A DNA stretch of 64,000 nucleotides. It comes from Thalassobellus citreus (lineage in GTDB: Bacteria > Bacteroidota > Bacteroidia > Flavobacteriales > Flavobacteriaceae). A program made the translations under genes and the position numbers. The stretch covers positions 1 through 64,000 of the forward strand of contig NZ_JBISCC010000112.1 of NCBI RefSeq assembly GCF_044385915.1, written 5' to 3'. A model generated the notes under the pieces. The model had not been told where the DNA came from, ran no database searches, and was given only the letters and a program-made list of their open reading frames with translations. Positions 26,069 through 35,810 of the stretch are shown here, one piece after another. Numbering within the stretch: position 1 is the stretch's first letter; each line of letters starts with the position of its first letter.

Positions 26069-26852
26069 AGATCTAGAATTACACTTACAACAAGTTGCAA
26101 GAGTTGTAAATCCTATTATCAGTTTACGAGATATTGAAGTAGATTTTGATGGCTACAAAGCTTTGAACAATATTAATATAGATTTTCCTTTTAAAGGGGT
26201 GCAATTTATAATAGGTCCAAACGGTGCAGGAAAAACGACTGTTTTAGATGCTATTTGTGGGCGTGTAAAAACTTCAAAAGGTAAAATTATTTACAACGAA
26301 GAACACGAAGTTCAAAATAAGAAACCAGAAAGTATTGTGCACTTAGGCATAAGTAGAAAGTTTCAAAACCCAACTATATTTAATACCCAAACGGTTTTTG
26401 AAAACATGAAGCTTTCATTACTAACTGGGAAACGTAATATATGGTATTTATTTAATCATAAGGTAAACAAGGAGCAAGAAGAAGTTATTGATGAAACGTT
26501 GTTAAAACTAAAACTTTTAGATTATAAAAATGTAATTAGCGGATCTATGTCTCACGGACAAAAACAGTGGTTAGAAATTGCTATGTCTATAATTAACGAA
26601 CCAGAATTATTATTGGTAGATGAACCTATTGCTGGGATGTCTCCAAGTGAGCGTGACAGAACAGGGGAGCTTTTAAAAGAAATAGGAAAAGATCATACCG
26701 TTTTAGTGGTAGAACACGACATGAAATTTGTTAGTAATTTTTCAACGTCCGTTACGGTTATGCATGAAGGGCGTATTATTGATAGAGGACCTTTTGATAA
26801 AATTGTCAATAACGAACAGGTGATTGAAATTTATTTGGGACGTCAAAACTAA
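26061..26852 (+). CDS. urtD: Urea ABC transporter ATPase UrtD
   Basis: 263 residues with a full ABC set: Walker A GPNGAGKTTV, Q-loop KFQNPTIF, signature MSHGQKQWLEIAMSI, Walker B LLLVDEPIAGMSP and H-loop VEHDM. The SHGQKQWLEI version of the signature is the UrtD form. It energises the UrtBC channel together with UrtE. Starts inside the end of urtC. Confidence 0.93.
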   Translation: MNKDLELHLQQVARVVNPIISLRDIEVDFDGYKALNNINIDFPFKGVQFIIGPNGAGKTTVLDAICGRVKTSKGKIIYNEEHEVQNKKPESIVHLGISRKFQNPTIFNTQTVFENMKLSLLTGKRNIWYLFNHKVNKEQEEVIDETLLKLKLLDYKNVISGSMSHGQKQWLEIAMSIINEPELLLVDEPIAGMSPSERDRTGELLKEIGKDHTVLVVEHDMKFVSNFSTSVTVMHEGRIIDRGPFDKIVNNEQVIEIYLGRQN

Positions 26853-26915
26853 ACATAAATTTTAGGTAACGTAGTTTGATAAATAACGCCACCTTAACAA
26901 TATTAAACGTAAAAG

Positions 26916-27614
26916 ATGTTTAAAATAAAAGATTTAACTGCTGGATATTCAAGTGAATCCTCAGCAATTCATAATGTAAATATTAACATACCTAAAAACG
27001 AAATTTGCTCTATAGTTGGTAGTAATGGCGCAGGAAAAACGACGCTATTAAAATCGATTATGGGACTAATGCCATCTAAAAGAGGAGAAATTATTTTTGA
27101 CGGTCAAGATATTTCAAAATTAGACTCCGAAGCGATTTCGCAATTAGGAGTTGCTTATGTGCCACAAGGAAGAATGATTTTCCCATATTTAAATGTAGAA
27201 GAAAATCTGTTACTAGGTTGTGAAGTTAGAAAGATGGATTTGAAAAAAGCTTTAGAAGTAGGTTATGAATATTTTCCAGATTTAAAGGGCATTAGAAAAA
27301 GAAAAGGAGGCATGCTAAGTGGTGGTCAGCAACAGCAATTAGCTATAGCACGAATGTTGGTTATAGAACCTAAAATGATTTTACTAGACGAGCCTGCCGA
27401 AGGAGTACAACCAAATGTTGTACAAGAAATTGGAAATATCTTAAAAAGAATTACTACAGATTTAGATGTTACTGTTTTGTTGGTAGAACAATTTGTACAA
27501 TTCGCACTTGAATTATCTAATTCTTACTATTTTCTTCAAGGAGGCCAAGTTACTAAAGAAGGTTCTTTAACTAATAAAAATAGAACCTCAGTTATAGAAA
27601 GCATCAAATTATAG
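26916..27614 (+). CDS. urtE: Urea ABC transporter ATPase UrtE
   Basis: 232 residues, LivF-type ATPase: Walker A GSNGAGKTTL, signature LSGGQQQQLAIARML, Walker B MILLDEPAEGVQP and the H-loop region VEQFVQFAL. GEIIFDGQDISKLDSEAI and GVAYVPQGRMIFPYLNVEENL match UrtE. It is the last gene of the urt operon, 63 bases after urtD. Decayed insertion-sequence DNA starts about 270 bases downstream. Confidence 0.93.
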   Translation: MFKIKDLTAGYSSESSAIHNVNINIPKNEICSIVGSNGAGKTTLLKSIMGLMPSKRGEIIFDGQDISKLDSEAISQLGVAYVPQGRMIFPYLNVEENLLLGCEVRKMDLKKALEVGYEYFPDLKGIRKRKGGMLSGGQQQQLAIARMLVIEPKMILLDEPAEGVQPNVVQEIGNILKRITTDLDVTVLLVEQFVQFALELSNSYYFLQGGQVTKEGSLTNKNRTSVIESIKL

Positions 27615-28349
27615 CCTTTTAAAGTTTTAGAATCTATATAAACTCAAAAAGACTGTTTAATATATGAAGTTTAATCTATATTTTCATTTTTAAAGGGTAG
27701 GTAATTCCAAGGCAAAATTGAATAATATTTAATTTTGTTTTATGACAAATGATAATACTGATTTGAAACTAATTAGAAATTATATTCAGAAGTATTAATT
27801 TTTGATAATGGAATATGAATTAGTTAATAAAAAAAATAATTACAAGTATAAGTTTGAAAAAATTTACATGTTACCAATCCTCGTTTATCTATAACATTAA
27901 ACGCAAACCTTAAAAACACATTTTACTTTCTAAGTTTTATAAATTATTGGAATGATAAATTTTTGTATCAAATTTTGAATTACACTTTTTAAGCTAGAAA
28001 CAACTATTTAGTAAGCATGTCTTTATTCAAATAATCTCCTAAAACAAGGTGTTTACAACAGAAGAGACAACATAATACTCTTGATCTTTCAGATGAAATA
28101 AAACTAATAAATCAATTAAATAAAATTATTTTTATGCTCGACATATTCTTAATATTATCTTGGACTTGAAACAAAAAGTCGAGCAAATAATCTAAGATCT
28201 ATGCCACATTTTTAATTTGATAAAATTCTAATTCAATTTCTTTAGCTGTTTTATATTTTCACCTCGAGTGCAAACGTTTACTGTTAAACCAAACTTATAT
28301 ATACTAATTTGGTTTACCCAATATGTAGCCTTCCCCTTTTTAGGATACC

Positions 28350-29282
28350 TTAAATTTTCGACAAATAATTATTATTTAGGTCAGATTTAAAGAAGAATTT
28401 AAATTCTTCTTCAAATCTGGGCATATATTCTTTAGGGGATTTGTTTCCTAGTGATTTATGAGGATGATTAAAATTATAGTCTTCTCTCCAGTTATCGCTT
28501 ATCTTCTGCAACTGATATGTGTCATTGAAGTAATAGGCATCTAGTATATCTTCCCTAAAGAAACGATTAAAACGTTCTATGTATCCGTTTTGCATTGGTT
28601 TTCCAGGTTGAGTATACTTGATTTCTATAAAGTTCTTTATACACCAATTCATAAAGGTTTTAGATATAAATTCTGGTCCATTATCACACCTCACAAACTT
28701 AGGTGTTCCAATTTCGTCTTTTAAATACTCTAGCGTTTCCACAACAGCTCTTGCTGGATATGATAGTCCTGCTTCAATAGCTAGAGCTTCCCGATTACAG
28801 TCGTCTATAACATTAAATACTCTAAGTTTTCTACCATCGGTAAGAGCATCACTCATAAAATCCATACTCCAACACACATTGAGTTCTTCTGGTGTTTCTA
28901 AAGGTTGTTTTACACGTTTATCCAAACGCTTTTTGGGCTTAAGTCTTAAACTAAGCTTCATCTCACGATATATGCGTAGCACTCGTTTTCTGTTCCATTT
29001 TAAGCCTTCACGACGGATTTTGTGGCAATACTCATCAAAACCTCTAGTGGGATACGATTCTGCAAGTTCTGTGAGCTTGTCAATAACTTCACTATCGTTT
29101 TTCTTACTCTGATAGTACCACATTGACCTACTTAATCCTACAACCTTACAGGCTCGTAAGATAGGCACGGTAAATTCTTTAACAAGATATTTTACACGAA
29201 CTCGCTTATCGGAAAGCTTTAGTACTTTTTTTGACAATATATCTTTTAGCATTTTATTGTCTAAACTAACATCAGCATACAT
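28350..29282 (-). CDS. IS3-family transposase OrfB (DDE integrase core)
   Basis: 310 residues with HTH_21 (YPTRGFDEYCHKIRREGLKWNRKRVLRIYREM) followed by an rve DDE core: VCWSMDFMSDAL, FVRCDNGPEFIS and QPGKPMQNGYIERFNRFFRED carry the three acidic residues. It ends NFNHPHKSLGNKSPKEYM. The frame is open upstream of this start to a TAA at 29334-29336 that separates it from the HTH part. Expression may therefore depend on internal initiation, or the element may be dead. Confidence 0.85.
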   Translation of the reverse strand: MYADVSLDNKMLKDILSKKVLKLSDKRVRVKYLVKEFTVPILRACKVVGLSRSMWYYQSKKNDSEVIDKLTELAESYPTRGFDEYCHKIRREGLKWNRKRVLRIYREMKLSLRLKPKKRLDKRVKQPLETPEELNVCWSMDFMSDALTDGRKLRVFNVIDDCNREALAIEAGLSYPARAVVETLEYLKDEIGTPKFVRCDNGPEFISKTFMNWCIKNFIEIKYTQPGKPMQNGYIERFNRFFREDILDAYYFNDTYQLQKISDNWREDYNFNHPHKSLGNKSPKEYMPRFEEEFKFFFKSDLNNNYLSKI

Positions 29283-29333
29283 TTGCTTTAGCTTGTTATT
29301 CTCTGCTTCAAGCTCTTTAAGACGCTTAAGTTC

Positions 29334-29486
29334 TTATTGCTCCATACCTCCGTATTTCTTACGCCAGTAATAAAACGTACTCTTGTCGATACCTAATCCT
29401 CTTGATATATCGCCTACGAATCTACCTTGTTGATTCTCCTTGAGAGCCTTGATAATTTGACTCTCGCTAAATTTGCCGTTTCTCAT
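29334..29486 (-). CDS. IS3-family transposase OrfA, short, ends at an in-frame stop
   Basis: ATG at 29486 gives MRNGKFSESQIIKALKENQQ...ISRGLGIDKSTFYYWRKKYGGMEQ and a TAA. The same frame continues past the stop with ELKRLKELEAENNKLKQM, the usual leucine-zipper part of OrfA, straight into the OrfB frame. A normal OrfA of this group is about 90 residues, so the stop looks like a nonsense mutation, though stop readthrough cannot be excluded. Confidence 0.65.
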   Translation of the reverse strand: MRNGKFSESQIIKALKENQQGRFVGDISRGLGIDKSTFYYWRKKYGGMEQ

Positions 29487-30312
29487 TGTGACAGTTTGAA
29501 TTTAAAGTTAGTAAATTCGAATTATTAACTGTCCTATTTTTAGGAAAGCCTACAAATAGTTTTAAAATTATGATGATATATCAGTTCAACTTTAAGCGTT
29601 AAAAAAAACTTTCTGCCATAGTATTGTCCGTACAATTAGCCTTTCTTATCATACTTTGAATAATTAAAGTACTTTTCTTACTTCATTTTCTAAATCCTAT
29701 AGAAGTATATTGTATAACTCTGTCTGAATGAAAAAGTAAAGACTTGGTTATTTGTCTTTTTGATATTACCATTTTCCAAGCTGGAATAATAGTTTGATCT
29801 GTATACAATTCTTTACTTAATGACCAACCTGAAGTTGTTTTTATATAAGTGATATCAGATACACAAACTTCATTTAATGATTTTGGTCTAAAGTTTCTAT
29901 TTAAATGATTTCTAGAAATAGAATATGGATGATTGCTTAAATCAAAAACCTCTTTTATCAAATCTGTAAACAGACTATTTTCTATAGCTCCATTTGATAG
30001 AACATGACTGAACTGCCTATAATAACTACTTCTACTTACTTTTAAAATTCTACACCTCTTTTCAATAAGATATAAATGTTCATAACTCACTATAAATTGA
30101 TAGATTTCCCATCACTCTTGGAAAAGATGTGATCAGCTTTTTTTAAAGGTTACAAGCTCTAATTATTTTTCTTTTAAGACTTTATGTAACTGTTTTACTT
30201 CTATAGAATCGGTTTCAGGTTTTAAGGGAAGCTTACACTAGCTCATCTGCTAATTATTTAATATTTTCTCGTTGATAACTTAATCGTACTGCTTCTGATT
30301 TAGACTCCCTAC

Positions 30313-30522
30313 TTATAAACTTGTTTTTAAATAAACAGTCTTAAAATTTCTGTACGAGTAAATGTAGTAACTCCAAAATATAGCTAGAACTTTTTGTGCA
30401 TCAGATAAAGGTACTTTATCTTGATTATTTACAATCCTGTAATCGGGAAGTCTCTTCTTTAATACTGCCAACAACATTAAAACCAATTTGTAGATATCGT
30501 TTTGCTTTACTTTCTCTATCAT
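30313..30522 (-). pseudogene. Open frame in transposon debris, not a recognised gene
   Basis: 69 residues (PDYRIVNNQDKVPLSDAQKV in the middle). Its 3' third is DNA shared with decayed copy A upstream of the IS3 orfA, where another frame resembles an IS5-type transposase N-terminus. I treat it as an accidental or decayed frame. Bases 30523-30892 beyond it also look like fragments (VDSTGMRHNQISDLIL on the minus strand, possibly a DDE transposase). Confidence 0.3.
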
Positions 30523-30892
30523 CCTTTATGTTAACAATTCCGTAATCACTACCAGGACAATACAGCATAGCTGCTCCTTAAGTTTTAATATTCTTTTTTC
30601 TATAAAAACATAATATGAGATCAGAAATTTGATTATGCCGCATTCCTGTCGAATCAACTATTACTTTTAATTAAATATTTCTCTTATTAAAAGGAATAAT
30701 CTCCTTATCGAAAGTTTTACAATTTCTTTAGTACAATCTTGAGAATATAATTTAATACAATAAATAATGTTAAAATTGTAAAAATTAGCTTTATAATTAT
30801 ACATGCTCTTAAATTCATTTTTTATCTAAATTAACCCATTGTACATTTAGATAAAAGTTGCACAAACTACTAAATAGTAGTAAATTATAATT

Positions 30893-31250
30893 ATGACACA
30901 ACAATTAGCGATGCTCAACTTTAAAACAAATTACGCTAAAATATTAGATGTTTTAAAAGGATTTAGGTACAAAATCAGATTATTTACATCAAATCCGAAA
31001 ACCCAAGCTAAACGATTTAGAGCTTATAGTCATTGACTTGACCGCAGAATATATGAGTATTGATAGTGAATGCCAACTTTTTAGGATATTGCCTATTGAT
31101 CTATCGAAAAAAACAGAACGCAGTGTTTATAACAGGTGTTAGTGAAAATTATTCCGTTTAAGAGAAGCGATAAAAAACAGATGACTTTTAAATGAAACAA
31201 CTCTCAGGATTGTTTCATTGTTGATAGTAGTCTGCAGAACTTTTTTCAAA
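30893..31250 (+). pseudogene. IS982-family transposase, N-terminal remnant
   Basis: Across shifting frames the plus strand gives LNDLELIVIDLTAEYMSIDSE, then CQLFRILPIDLSKKTERSVYNR and RKLFRLREAIKN, the N-terminal order of IS982 transposases ('LTAEY-SIDSE-QLF--LP--L--KIERSVYNRR-RKLF'). Several frameshifts and stops are present. Bases 31251-31594 up to ureA hold no gene I can see; the urease promoter should be there. Confidence 0.65.
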
Positions 31251-31594
31251 TACAATACGGGTAACGGTTGCTAATAGCAAACAGTTATTACTTTGTGTTT
31301 AAAGCTAGCAGGCGTTTTATTTATTTTTATAAAAATTTTTTTTCTCTAAAACATCTTTGTTTTGTTTTTTTAAGTTCAATAAGATTTTAAAAGAGAAAGT
31401 TTTTATTTTAATACTATTAAACAGTATTTACTTCTTGGAAGAATTATCAAAAGAAAACTAAAAGATTTTAGACTTTTGTCTTTTGAGATCAAGGATAAAA
31501 TGAGGTACATGCTATTGCATGCACAGTATAAATTAAGGTGTGAAATTATAATTGATTAAATAAATCCAATATTTTTTTTAACTAACGTAATAAA

Positions 31595-31897
31595 ATGTAT
31601 TTAAGTCCAAAAGAAATAGAAAAACTCCTTTTAAGTATAGCTGGGGAAGTAGCTGTTAAACGAAAGCGAAGAGGGGTAAAACTTAATTATCCAGAAGCTA
31701 TAGCTTTAATAAGTTGTGAGCTTTTGGAGGCTGTTAGAGATGGTAAAACAGTTGCTGAATTGATGAGTTTTGGGACAACTATACTCACTAGAAATGATGT
31801 AATTGAAGGTGTTCCAGAAATGATACATGATATTCAAATTGAGGCGACTTTTTCTGATGGAACTAAATTATTAACAGTTCATAACCCAATTAAGTGA
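31595..31897 (+). CDS. ureA: Urease gamma subunit UreA
   Basis: 100 residues, the normal length for UreA. MYLSPKEIEKLLLSIAGEVAVKRKRRGVKLNYPEAIALISCELLEAVRDGKTVAELM and ILTRNDVIEGVPEMIHDIQIEATFSDGTKLLTVHNPI are strongly conserved. With UreB and UreC it forms the (ABC)3 nickel enzyme that hydrolyses urea to ammonia and carbamate. The stop overlaps the GTG start of ureB by 4 bases. Confidence 0.97.
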   Translation: MYLSPKEIEKLLLSIAGEVAVKRKRRGVKLNYPEAIALISCELLEAVRDGKTVAELMSFGTTILTRNDVIEGVPEMIHDIQIEATFSDGTKLLTVHNPIK

Positions 31898-32253
31898 TAC
31901 CAGGAGAATTTATTTTAAAGTCAGATTCTATTCGAATCAACATACATAAGAAAAGTGTTACAATTACAGTAAGTAATACAGGTGATCGTCCCATACAAAT
32001 AGGGTCTCATTTTCATTTTTTTGAAGTGAACAAAAAAATGGATTTTGATCGAATGAAAACACTGGGCATGCGATTGAATATAGCATCAGGTACAGCTGTA
32101 CGTTTTGAACCTGGAGAAGGTAAAGAAATAGAGCTAGTCACGATAAGTGGTGATCAAATTATTTTTGGTTTTAATAATTTGATTGATTCTAATATTAATG
32201 CTTTCAACAAAGAAAGTATACGAAAAAAATTAGATCAATTTCTAAAACAGTAA
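31894..32253 (+). CDS. ureB: Urease beta subunit UreB
   Basis: 119 residues from a GTG overlapping the ureA stop. IPGEFILKSDSIRIN, NTGDRPIQIGSHFHFFEVNKKMDFDR and GMRLNIASGTAVRFEPGEGKEIELV are the UreB hallmarks. It ends 6 bases before ureC. The three structural genes are separate, as in most bacteria and unlike the fused Helicobacter form. Confidence 0.97.
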   Translation: MIPGEFILKSDSIRINIHKKSVTITVSNTGDRPIQIGSHFHFFEVNKKMDFDRMKTLGMRLNIASGTAVRFEPGEGKEIELVTISGDQIIFGFNNLIDSNINAFNKESIRKKLDQFLKQ

Positions 32254-32259
32254 TGTATT

Positions 32260-33981
32260 ATGGGTAAAGAAATAAATAGAATAAAATATGCCAATATGTT
32301 TGGACCAACAGTTGGGGATAAAATACGATTGGCTGACACAGAATTGTTTATCGAGATTGAAAAGGACTTTACGGTTTATGGAGAAGAAGCTAAATTTGGA
32401 GGAGGAAAAACCATAAGAGATGGTATGGCACAATCAGCAAGAGCTAAAAGAGATGACGGGGTTCTTGACTTTGTAATTACCAATGCTATTATTATTGATC
32501 ATTGGGGCATAGTAAAAGGAGATATTGGTATTAAAGAAGGCAAAATTGTTGCAGTAGGAAGAGCCGGTAACCCTGATACGATGGATGGAATTACCGAAAA
32601 TATGATTATTGGTGCTTCAACCGAAGTGCATTCTGGAGTAGGTTTAATTGTTACGGCAGGAGGTGTAGATACACACATTCATTTTATCTGTCCACAACAA
32701 ATAGAACATGCTTTATATAGTGGAATAACAACTATGATAGGTGGCGGTACAGGTCCAGCTGACGGCACCAAAGCTACGACTGTGACACCAGGGAGCTGGA
32801 ATATTCAAAAAATGTTGGAAAGTTCCGAAGCGTTTCCAATTAATCTGGGTTTTTTTGGAAAAGGAAATTGCTCAACATTAGAACCTTTGGAAGAACAAAT
32901 TAAAGCAGGAGCTTTAGGATTAAAAATTCATGAAGACTGGGGTGCTACCCCTGCAACAATAAATGCTTCTTTAGTTATAGCAGATAAATATGATATTCAA
33001 GTTGCCATTCATACAGATACGCTTAACGAAAGTGGTTTTTTAGAAGATACTATTAAAGCTATAAACGGAAGGGTAATACATACTTTTCATACAGAAGGAG
33101 CGGGTGGAGGTCATGCTCCCGATATTATTAAGGCGGCTATGTATCCAAATATTTTGCCATCCAGTACCAATCCAACCCGTCCTTTTACTAAAAACACTAT
33201 TGATGAGCATTTAGATATGTTGATGGTTTGTCATCATTTAGATAAATCAGTTCCCGAGGATGTGTCTTTTGCGGATTCCAGAATCCGTCCAGAAACGATT
33301 GCTGCTGAAGATATCTTGCATGATATAGGTGTTTTTAGTATGATGAGTAGTGATTCTCAAGCTATGGGCAGGGTAAGTGAAGTTATTATTAGAACATGGC
33401 AAACCGCTCATAAGATGAAAATTCAAAGAGGTTTTTTATTAGAAGATAAAACCAAAAAAAATGATAACTTTAGAGTCAAAAGATATATTGCAAAATACAC
33501 GATTAATCCAGCTATTACTCATGGGATTTCAAATCATATTGGTTCAATTGAATCTGGGAAATTAGCAGATTTAGTGTTGTGGAAACCATCTATGTTTGGT
33601 GTTAAACCTGAAATAATTATCAAAGGAGGAATGATTATAGCCAGTAAAATGGGAGATCCAAGTGCCTCGATTCCCACGCCACAACCAGTAATTTATCGCC
33701 GTATGTTTGGAGCTTATGGAAAAGCTTTACATAAAACCTGTATTACTTTTGTTTCAAAAATTTCCATTGAAAATAAAACTATTGAAAAATATGATTTAAA
33801 TAAAATTATTCTACCAGTTGAAAATTGCAGAAATATAGGAAAGAAAGATTTAATACATAATGATAAAACGCCAATTATTGAAGTCAATCCAGAGAATTAT
33901 CAAGTTAGAATAGATGGGGAGCATATTACCTGTGAGCCCTTGAATGTCGTTCCAATGGCGCAAAGGTATTTTTTGTTTTAA
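32260..33981 (+). CDS. ureC: Urease alpha subunit UreC
   Basis: 573 residues, full length. It contains the nickel ligands HIHF near residue 138, the lysine to be carbamylated in GLKIHEDWGATP, the VAIHTDTLNE and HTFHTEGAGGGHAPDI segments, and the flap cysteine-histidine region MVCHHL. All catalytic motifs look intact, so an active urease is expected once nickel is loaded by UreDEFG. Confidence 0.97.
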   Translation: MGKEINRIKYANMFGPTVGDKIRLADTELFIEIEKDFTVYGEEAKFGGGKTIRDGMAQSARAKRDDGVLDFVITNAIIIDHWGIVKGDIGIKEGKIVAVGRAGNPDTMDGITENMIIGASTEVHSGVGLIVTAGGVDTHIHFICPQQIEHALYSGITTMIGGGTGPADGTKATTVTPGSWNIQKMLESSEAFPINLGFFGKGNCSTLEPLEEQIKAGALGLKIHEDWGATPATINASLVIADKYDIQVAIHTDTLNESGFLEDTIKAINGRVIHTFHTEGAGGGHAPDIIKAAMYPNILPSSTNPTRPFTKNTIDEHLDMLMVCHHLDKSVPEDVSFADSRIRPETIAAEDILHDIGVFSMMSSDSQAMGRVSEVIIRTWQTAHKMKIQRGFLLEDKTKKNDNFRVKRYIAKYTINPAITHGISNHIGSIESGKLADLVLWKPSMFGVKPEIIIKGGMIIASKMGDPSASIPTPQPVIYRRMFGAYGKALHKTCITFVSKISIENKTIEKYDLNKIILPVENCRNIGKKDLIHNDKTPIIEVNPENYQVRIDGEHITCEPLNVVPMAQRYFLF

Positions 33982-33982
33982 T

Positions 33983-34477
33983 ATGATTATTACAGCTAAA
34001 AATCAAGCTAAATCATCAAGTCTTAAACCTACTGGAATAGAGGTGTTTATTGATTTTGAATGGTTTGAAACAAATAAACGTATTCAACATAAAATGGCAA
34101 GAAATGGCAAAAGTTTCCGATTAAAATTTTTGAACGAAAATCCTAATTTTCGGCAAGGTGATATCTTAATTCAGGTAGATAATACAAATTATGTCGTAAA
34201 TATTATTCCTTGTGATTGTATAGTAATTATTCCCAAAAATAATTTTGAGACGGCTTCTATTTGTTATGAAATAGGAAATAAGCATTTACCTTTGTTTTAT
34301 GAAAAAGAACGATTGTTTGTTCCTTTTGACAGACCACTATTTAGACAATTGATAGCCATGGGGTTTGAAGTATATGAAGATAAAAGACAATTATTGACAC
34401 CTCTAAGGACATCGGTTTCGCCGCATGGATATAGCAGTACTTTGTTTTCAAAAATTATGAATCTAACGCAAAAATAA
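33983..34477 (+). CDS. ureE: Urease accessory nickel metallochaperone UreE
   Basis: 164 residues from the ATG at 33983, one base after the ureC stop. The UreE N-terminal peptide-binding part (FETNKRIQHKMARNGKSFRLKF, GDILIQVDNTNYVVNIIPCDCIVIIP) is followed by the metal-binding part (CYEIGNKHLPLFYEKERLFVPFDRPLFRQLIAMGFEV). The C-terminus lacks a poly-histidine tail, so nickel capacity should be low. An upstream in-frame start inside ureC (33944) is less likely. Confidence 0.92.
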   Translation: MIITAKNQAKSSSLKPTGIEVFIDFEWFETNKRIQHKMARNGKSFRLKFLNENPNFRQGDILIQVDNTNYVVNIIPCDCIVIIPKNNFETASICYEIGNKHLPLFYEKERLFVPFDRPLFRQLIAMGFEVYEDKRQLLTPLRTSVSPHGYSSTLFSKIMNLTQK

Positions 34478-35163
34478 TGAAAAATTCCTTGTTGTACCTA
34501 CTGCATCTTTCAGACCCTATGTTGCCTATTGGTGGATTTTCTCATTCTTATGGATTGGAAACTTATACTCAAAAAGAGATCGTTAAGTCGGTAGAAAGTG
34601 TTCGAGTTTTTTTATACGAAGTTCTGACCCATAATGTTTTGCCAAATGAGGCTTTCTTTATTAGTTTGGTTTACGACGCTTGCAAAAACAAAGATTGGAA
34701 CAACATTATAGAACTAGATAGTTTGTGCAATGCATCCAAATTACCAAAAGAAATTAGAAGTGCTAGTCAGAAACTAGGAATTAGATTGATGAAGATTTTT
34801 AGTCCTTTAATACAAACCGAATTAACCCATCAATTAAAATTGGCGCTAAAAAATGAAAGCATTTATGGGCATTACTGTATTTTGTATGCAATATTTGCAC
34901 ACGAATTAAAAATAGAAAAACAGGAATCTTTGAAGGGTTTTTTTTACAACACTACCGTTGGTTACATAACTAATGCTGTAAAGCTAATTCCTTTGAGTCA
35001 GGATTTTGGACAAATATTGTTGTTTGAATTATTGCCAGTTTTAGAAAAACTAACAAGTAAGGCTTTACAGCCCAATCTAGATTTATTAGGAATGAACACA
35101 ACTGGGTTTGATATACGTGCTATGGAACATGAAAATTTATATTCAAGATTGTATATGTCTTGA
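34477..35163 (+). CDS. ureF: Urease accessory protein UreF
   Basis: 228 residues, helical. LLHLSDPMLPIGGFSHSYGLETYTQKEIV is the conserved UreF start, and FYNTTVGYITNAVKLIPLSQDFGQILLFELLPVL with GFDIRAMEHENLYSRLYMS the conserved end. UreF joins UreD and UreG in the apo-urease activation complex and controls the UreG GTPase. It overlaps ureE by one base. Confidence 0.95.
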   Translation: MKNSLLYLLHLSDPMLPIGGFSHSYGLETYTQKEIVKSVESVRVFLYEVLTHNVLPNEAFFISLVYDACKNKDWNNIIELDSLCNASKLPKEIRSASQKLGIRLMKIFSPLIQTELTHQLKLALKNESIYGHYCILYAIFAHELKIEKQESLKGFFYNTTVGYITNAVKLIPLSQDFGQILLFELLPVLEKLTSKALQPNLDLLGMNTTGFDIRAMEHENLYSRLYMS

Positions 35164-35174
35164 AAACAAAAAAA

Positions 35175-35810
35175 ATGCAAAGAAATTATATAAAAATAGG
35201 AATTGCTGGACCTGTAGGTTCAGGAAAAACAGCCTTAATTGAGCGTTTAACACGAGAGTTAGCATCGACATATTTTATTGGAGTAATTACCAATGATATT
35301 TACACACAAGAAGATGCCGAATTTTTAACAAAAAACAGTTTATTACCTGCCAATCGAATCATTGGAGTAGAAACAGGAGGTTGCCCGCATACAGCCATTC
35401 GTGAAGATGCTAGTATGAATTTAGAAGCGATTGACGATTTGATGGAACGATTTACGAAAATTGAATTGATTTTTATTGAAAGCGGTGGTGATAATTTGTC
35501 GGCTACTTTTAGTCCAGATTTAGCTGACTTAACCATTTTTGTAATTGATGTTGCCGAAGGAGATAAAATCCCAAGAAAAGGTGGGCCAGGAATTGTGCGT
35601 AGCGATTTGTTGATAATTAATAAAATAGATTTAGCGCCTTATGTTAATGCCGACTTGTGTATAATGGAGCATGATGCTCGTAAAATGAGATGTGGTAAAC
35701 CTTTTATCTTTACAGATTTAATAAAAAAAGAAGGTTTGGATGATGTTATAGGCTGGATTAAAAAATATGGGTTTTTGGAAGACATAGACGAACCTAATTT
35801 GGTGAGATGA
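35175..35810 (+). CDS. ureG: Urease accessory GTPase UreG
   Basis: 211 residues from ATG 35175 (a TTG at 35160 would add five residues). P-loop GPVGSGKTALIERL, the nickel-site cysteine and histidine in GVETGGCPHTAIREDAS, the ESGGDNLSATFSPDL segment and the NKIDLAPYV base motif are all intact. It delivers nickel to urease with GTP hydrolysis. The stop overlaps the ureD start by 4 bases. Confidence 0.96.
   Translation: MQRNYIKIGIAGPVGSGKTALIERLTRELASTYFIGVITNDIYTQEDAEFLTKNSLLPANRIIGVETGGCPHTAIREDASMNLEAIDDLMERFTKIELIFIESGGDNLSATFSPDLADLTIFVIDVAEGDKIPRKGGPGIVRSDLLIINKIDLAPYVNADLCIMEHDARKMRCGKPFIFTDLIKKEGLDDVIGWIKKYGFLEDIDEPNLVR

Larger units (their letters stand above)
28324..29554 (-). mobile_element. 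IS3-family (IS407-group-like) insertion sequence with 4-bp target duplication
   Basis: The left end begins TGTAGCCTTCCCC at 28324 and the right end, read inward on the minus strand, TGTAGGCTTTCCT from 29554; these are imperfect terminal inverted repeats. The flanks are AATA at 28320-28323 and AATA at 29555-29558, a 4-bp direct repeat as made by IS407-group elements. The 1231-bp element carries one long transposase frame broken by an early stop. It inserted into the orfB of an older decayed IS3 element. Confidence 0.8.
27882..30392 (-). mobile_element. Decayed IS3-family element, copy B, split by a younger IS
   Basis: Bases 27882-28045 and 30031-30392 repeat copy A (20785-21412) in the same orientation. 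On the minus strand, orfB is recognisable in two pieces. An N-terminal and central part at 29555-30090 (SYEHLYLIEKRCRILKVSRS, SLNEVCVSDITYIKT, and further on NCTDNTMAESFF in another frame) joins a C-terminal part at 28198-28323 (KRLHSR and KTAKEIELEFYQIKNVA, stop at about 28197). Base changes, frameshifts and missing stretches make it inactive. A complete IS407-group element (28324-29554) interrupts orfB. Confidence 0.75.
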
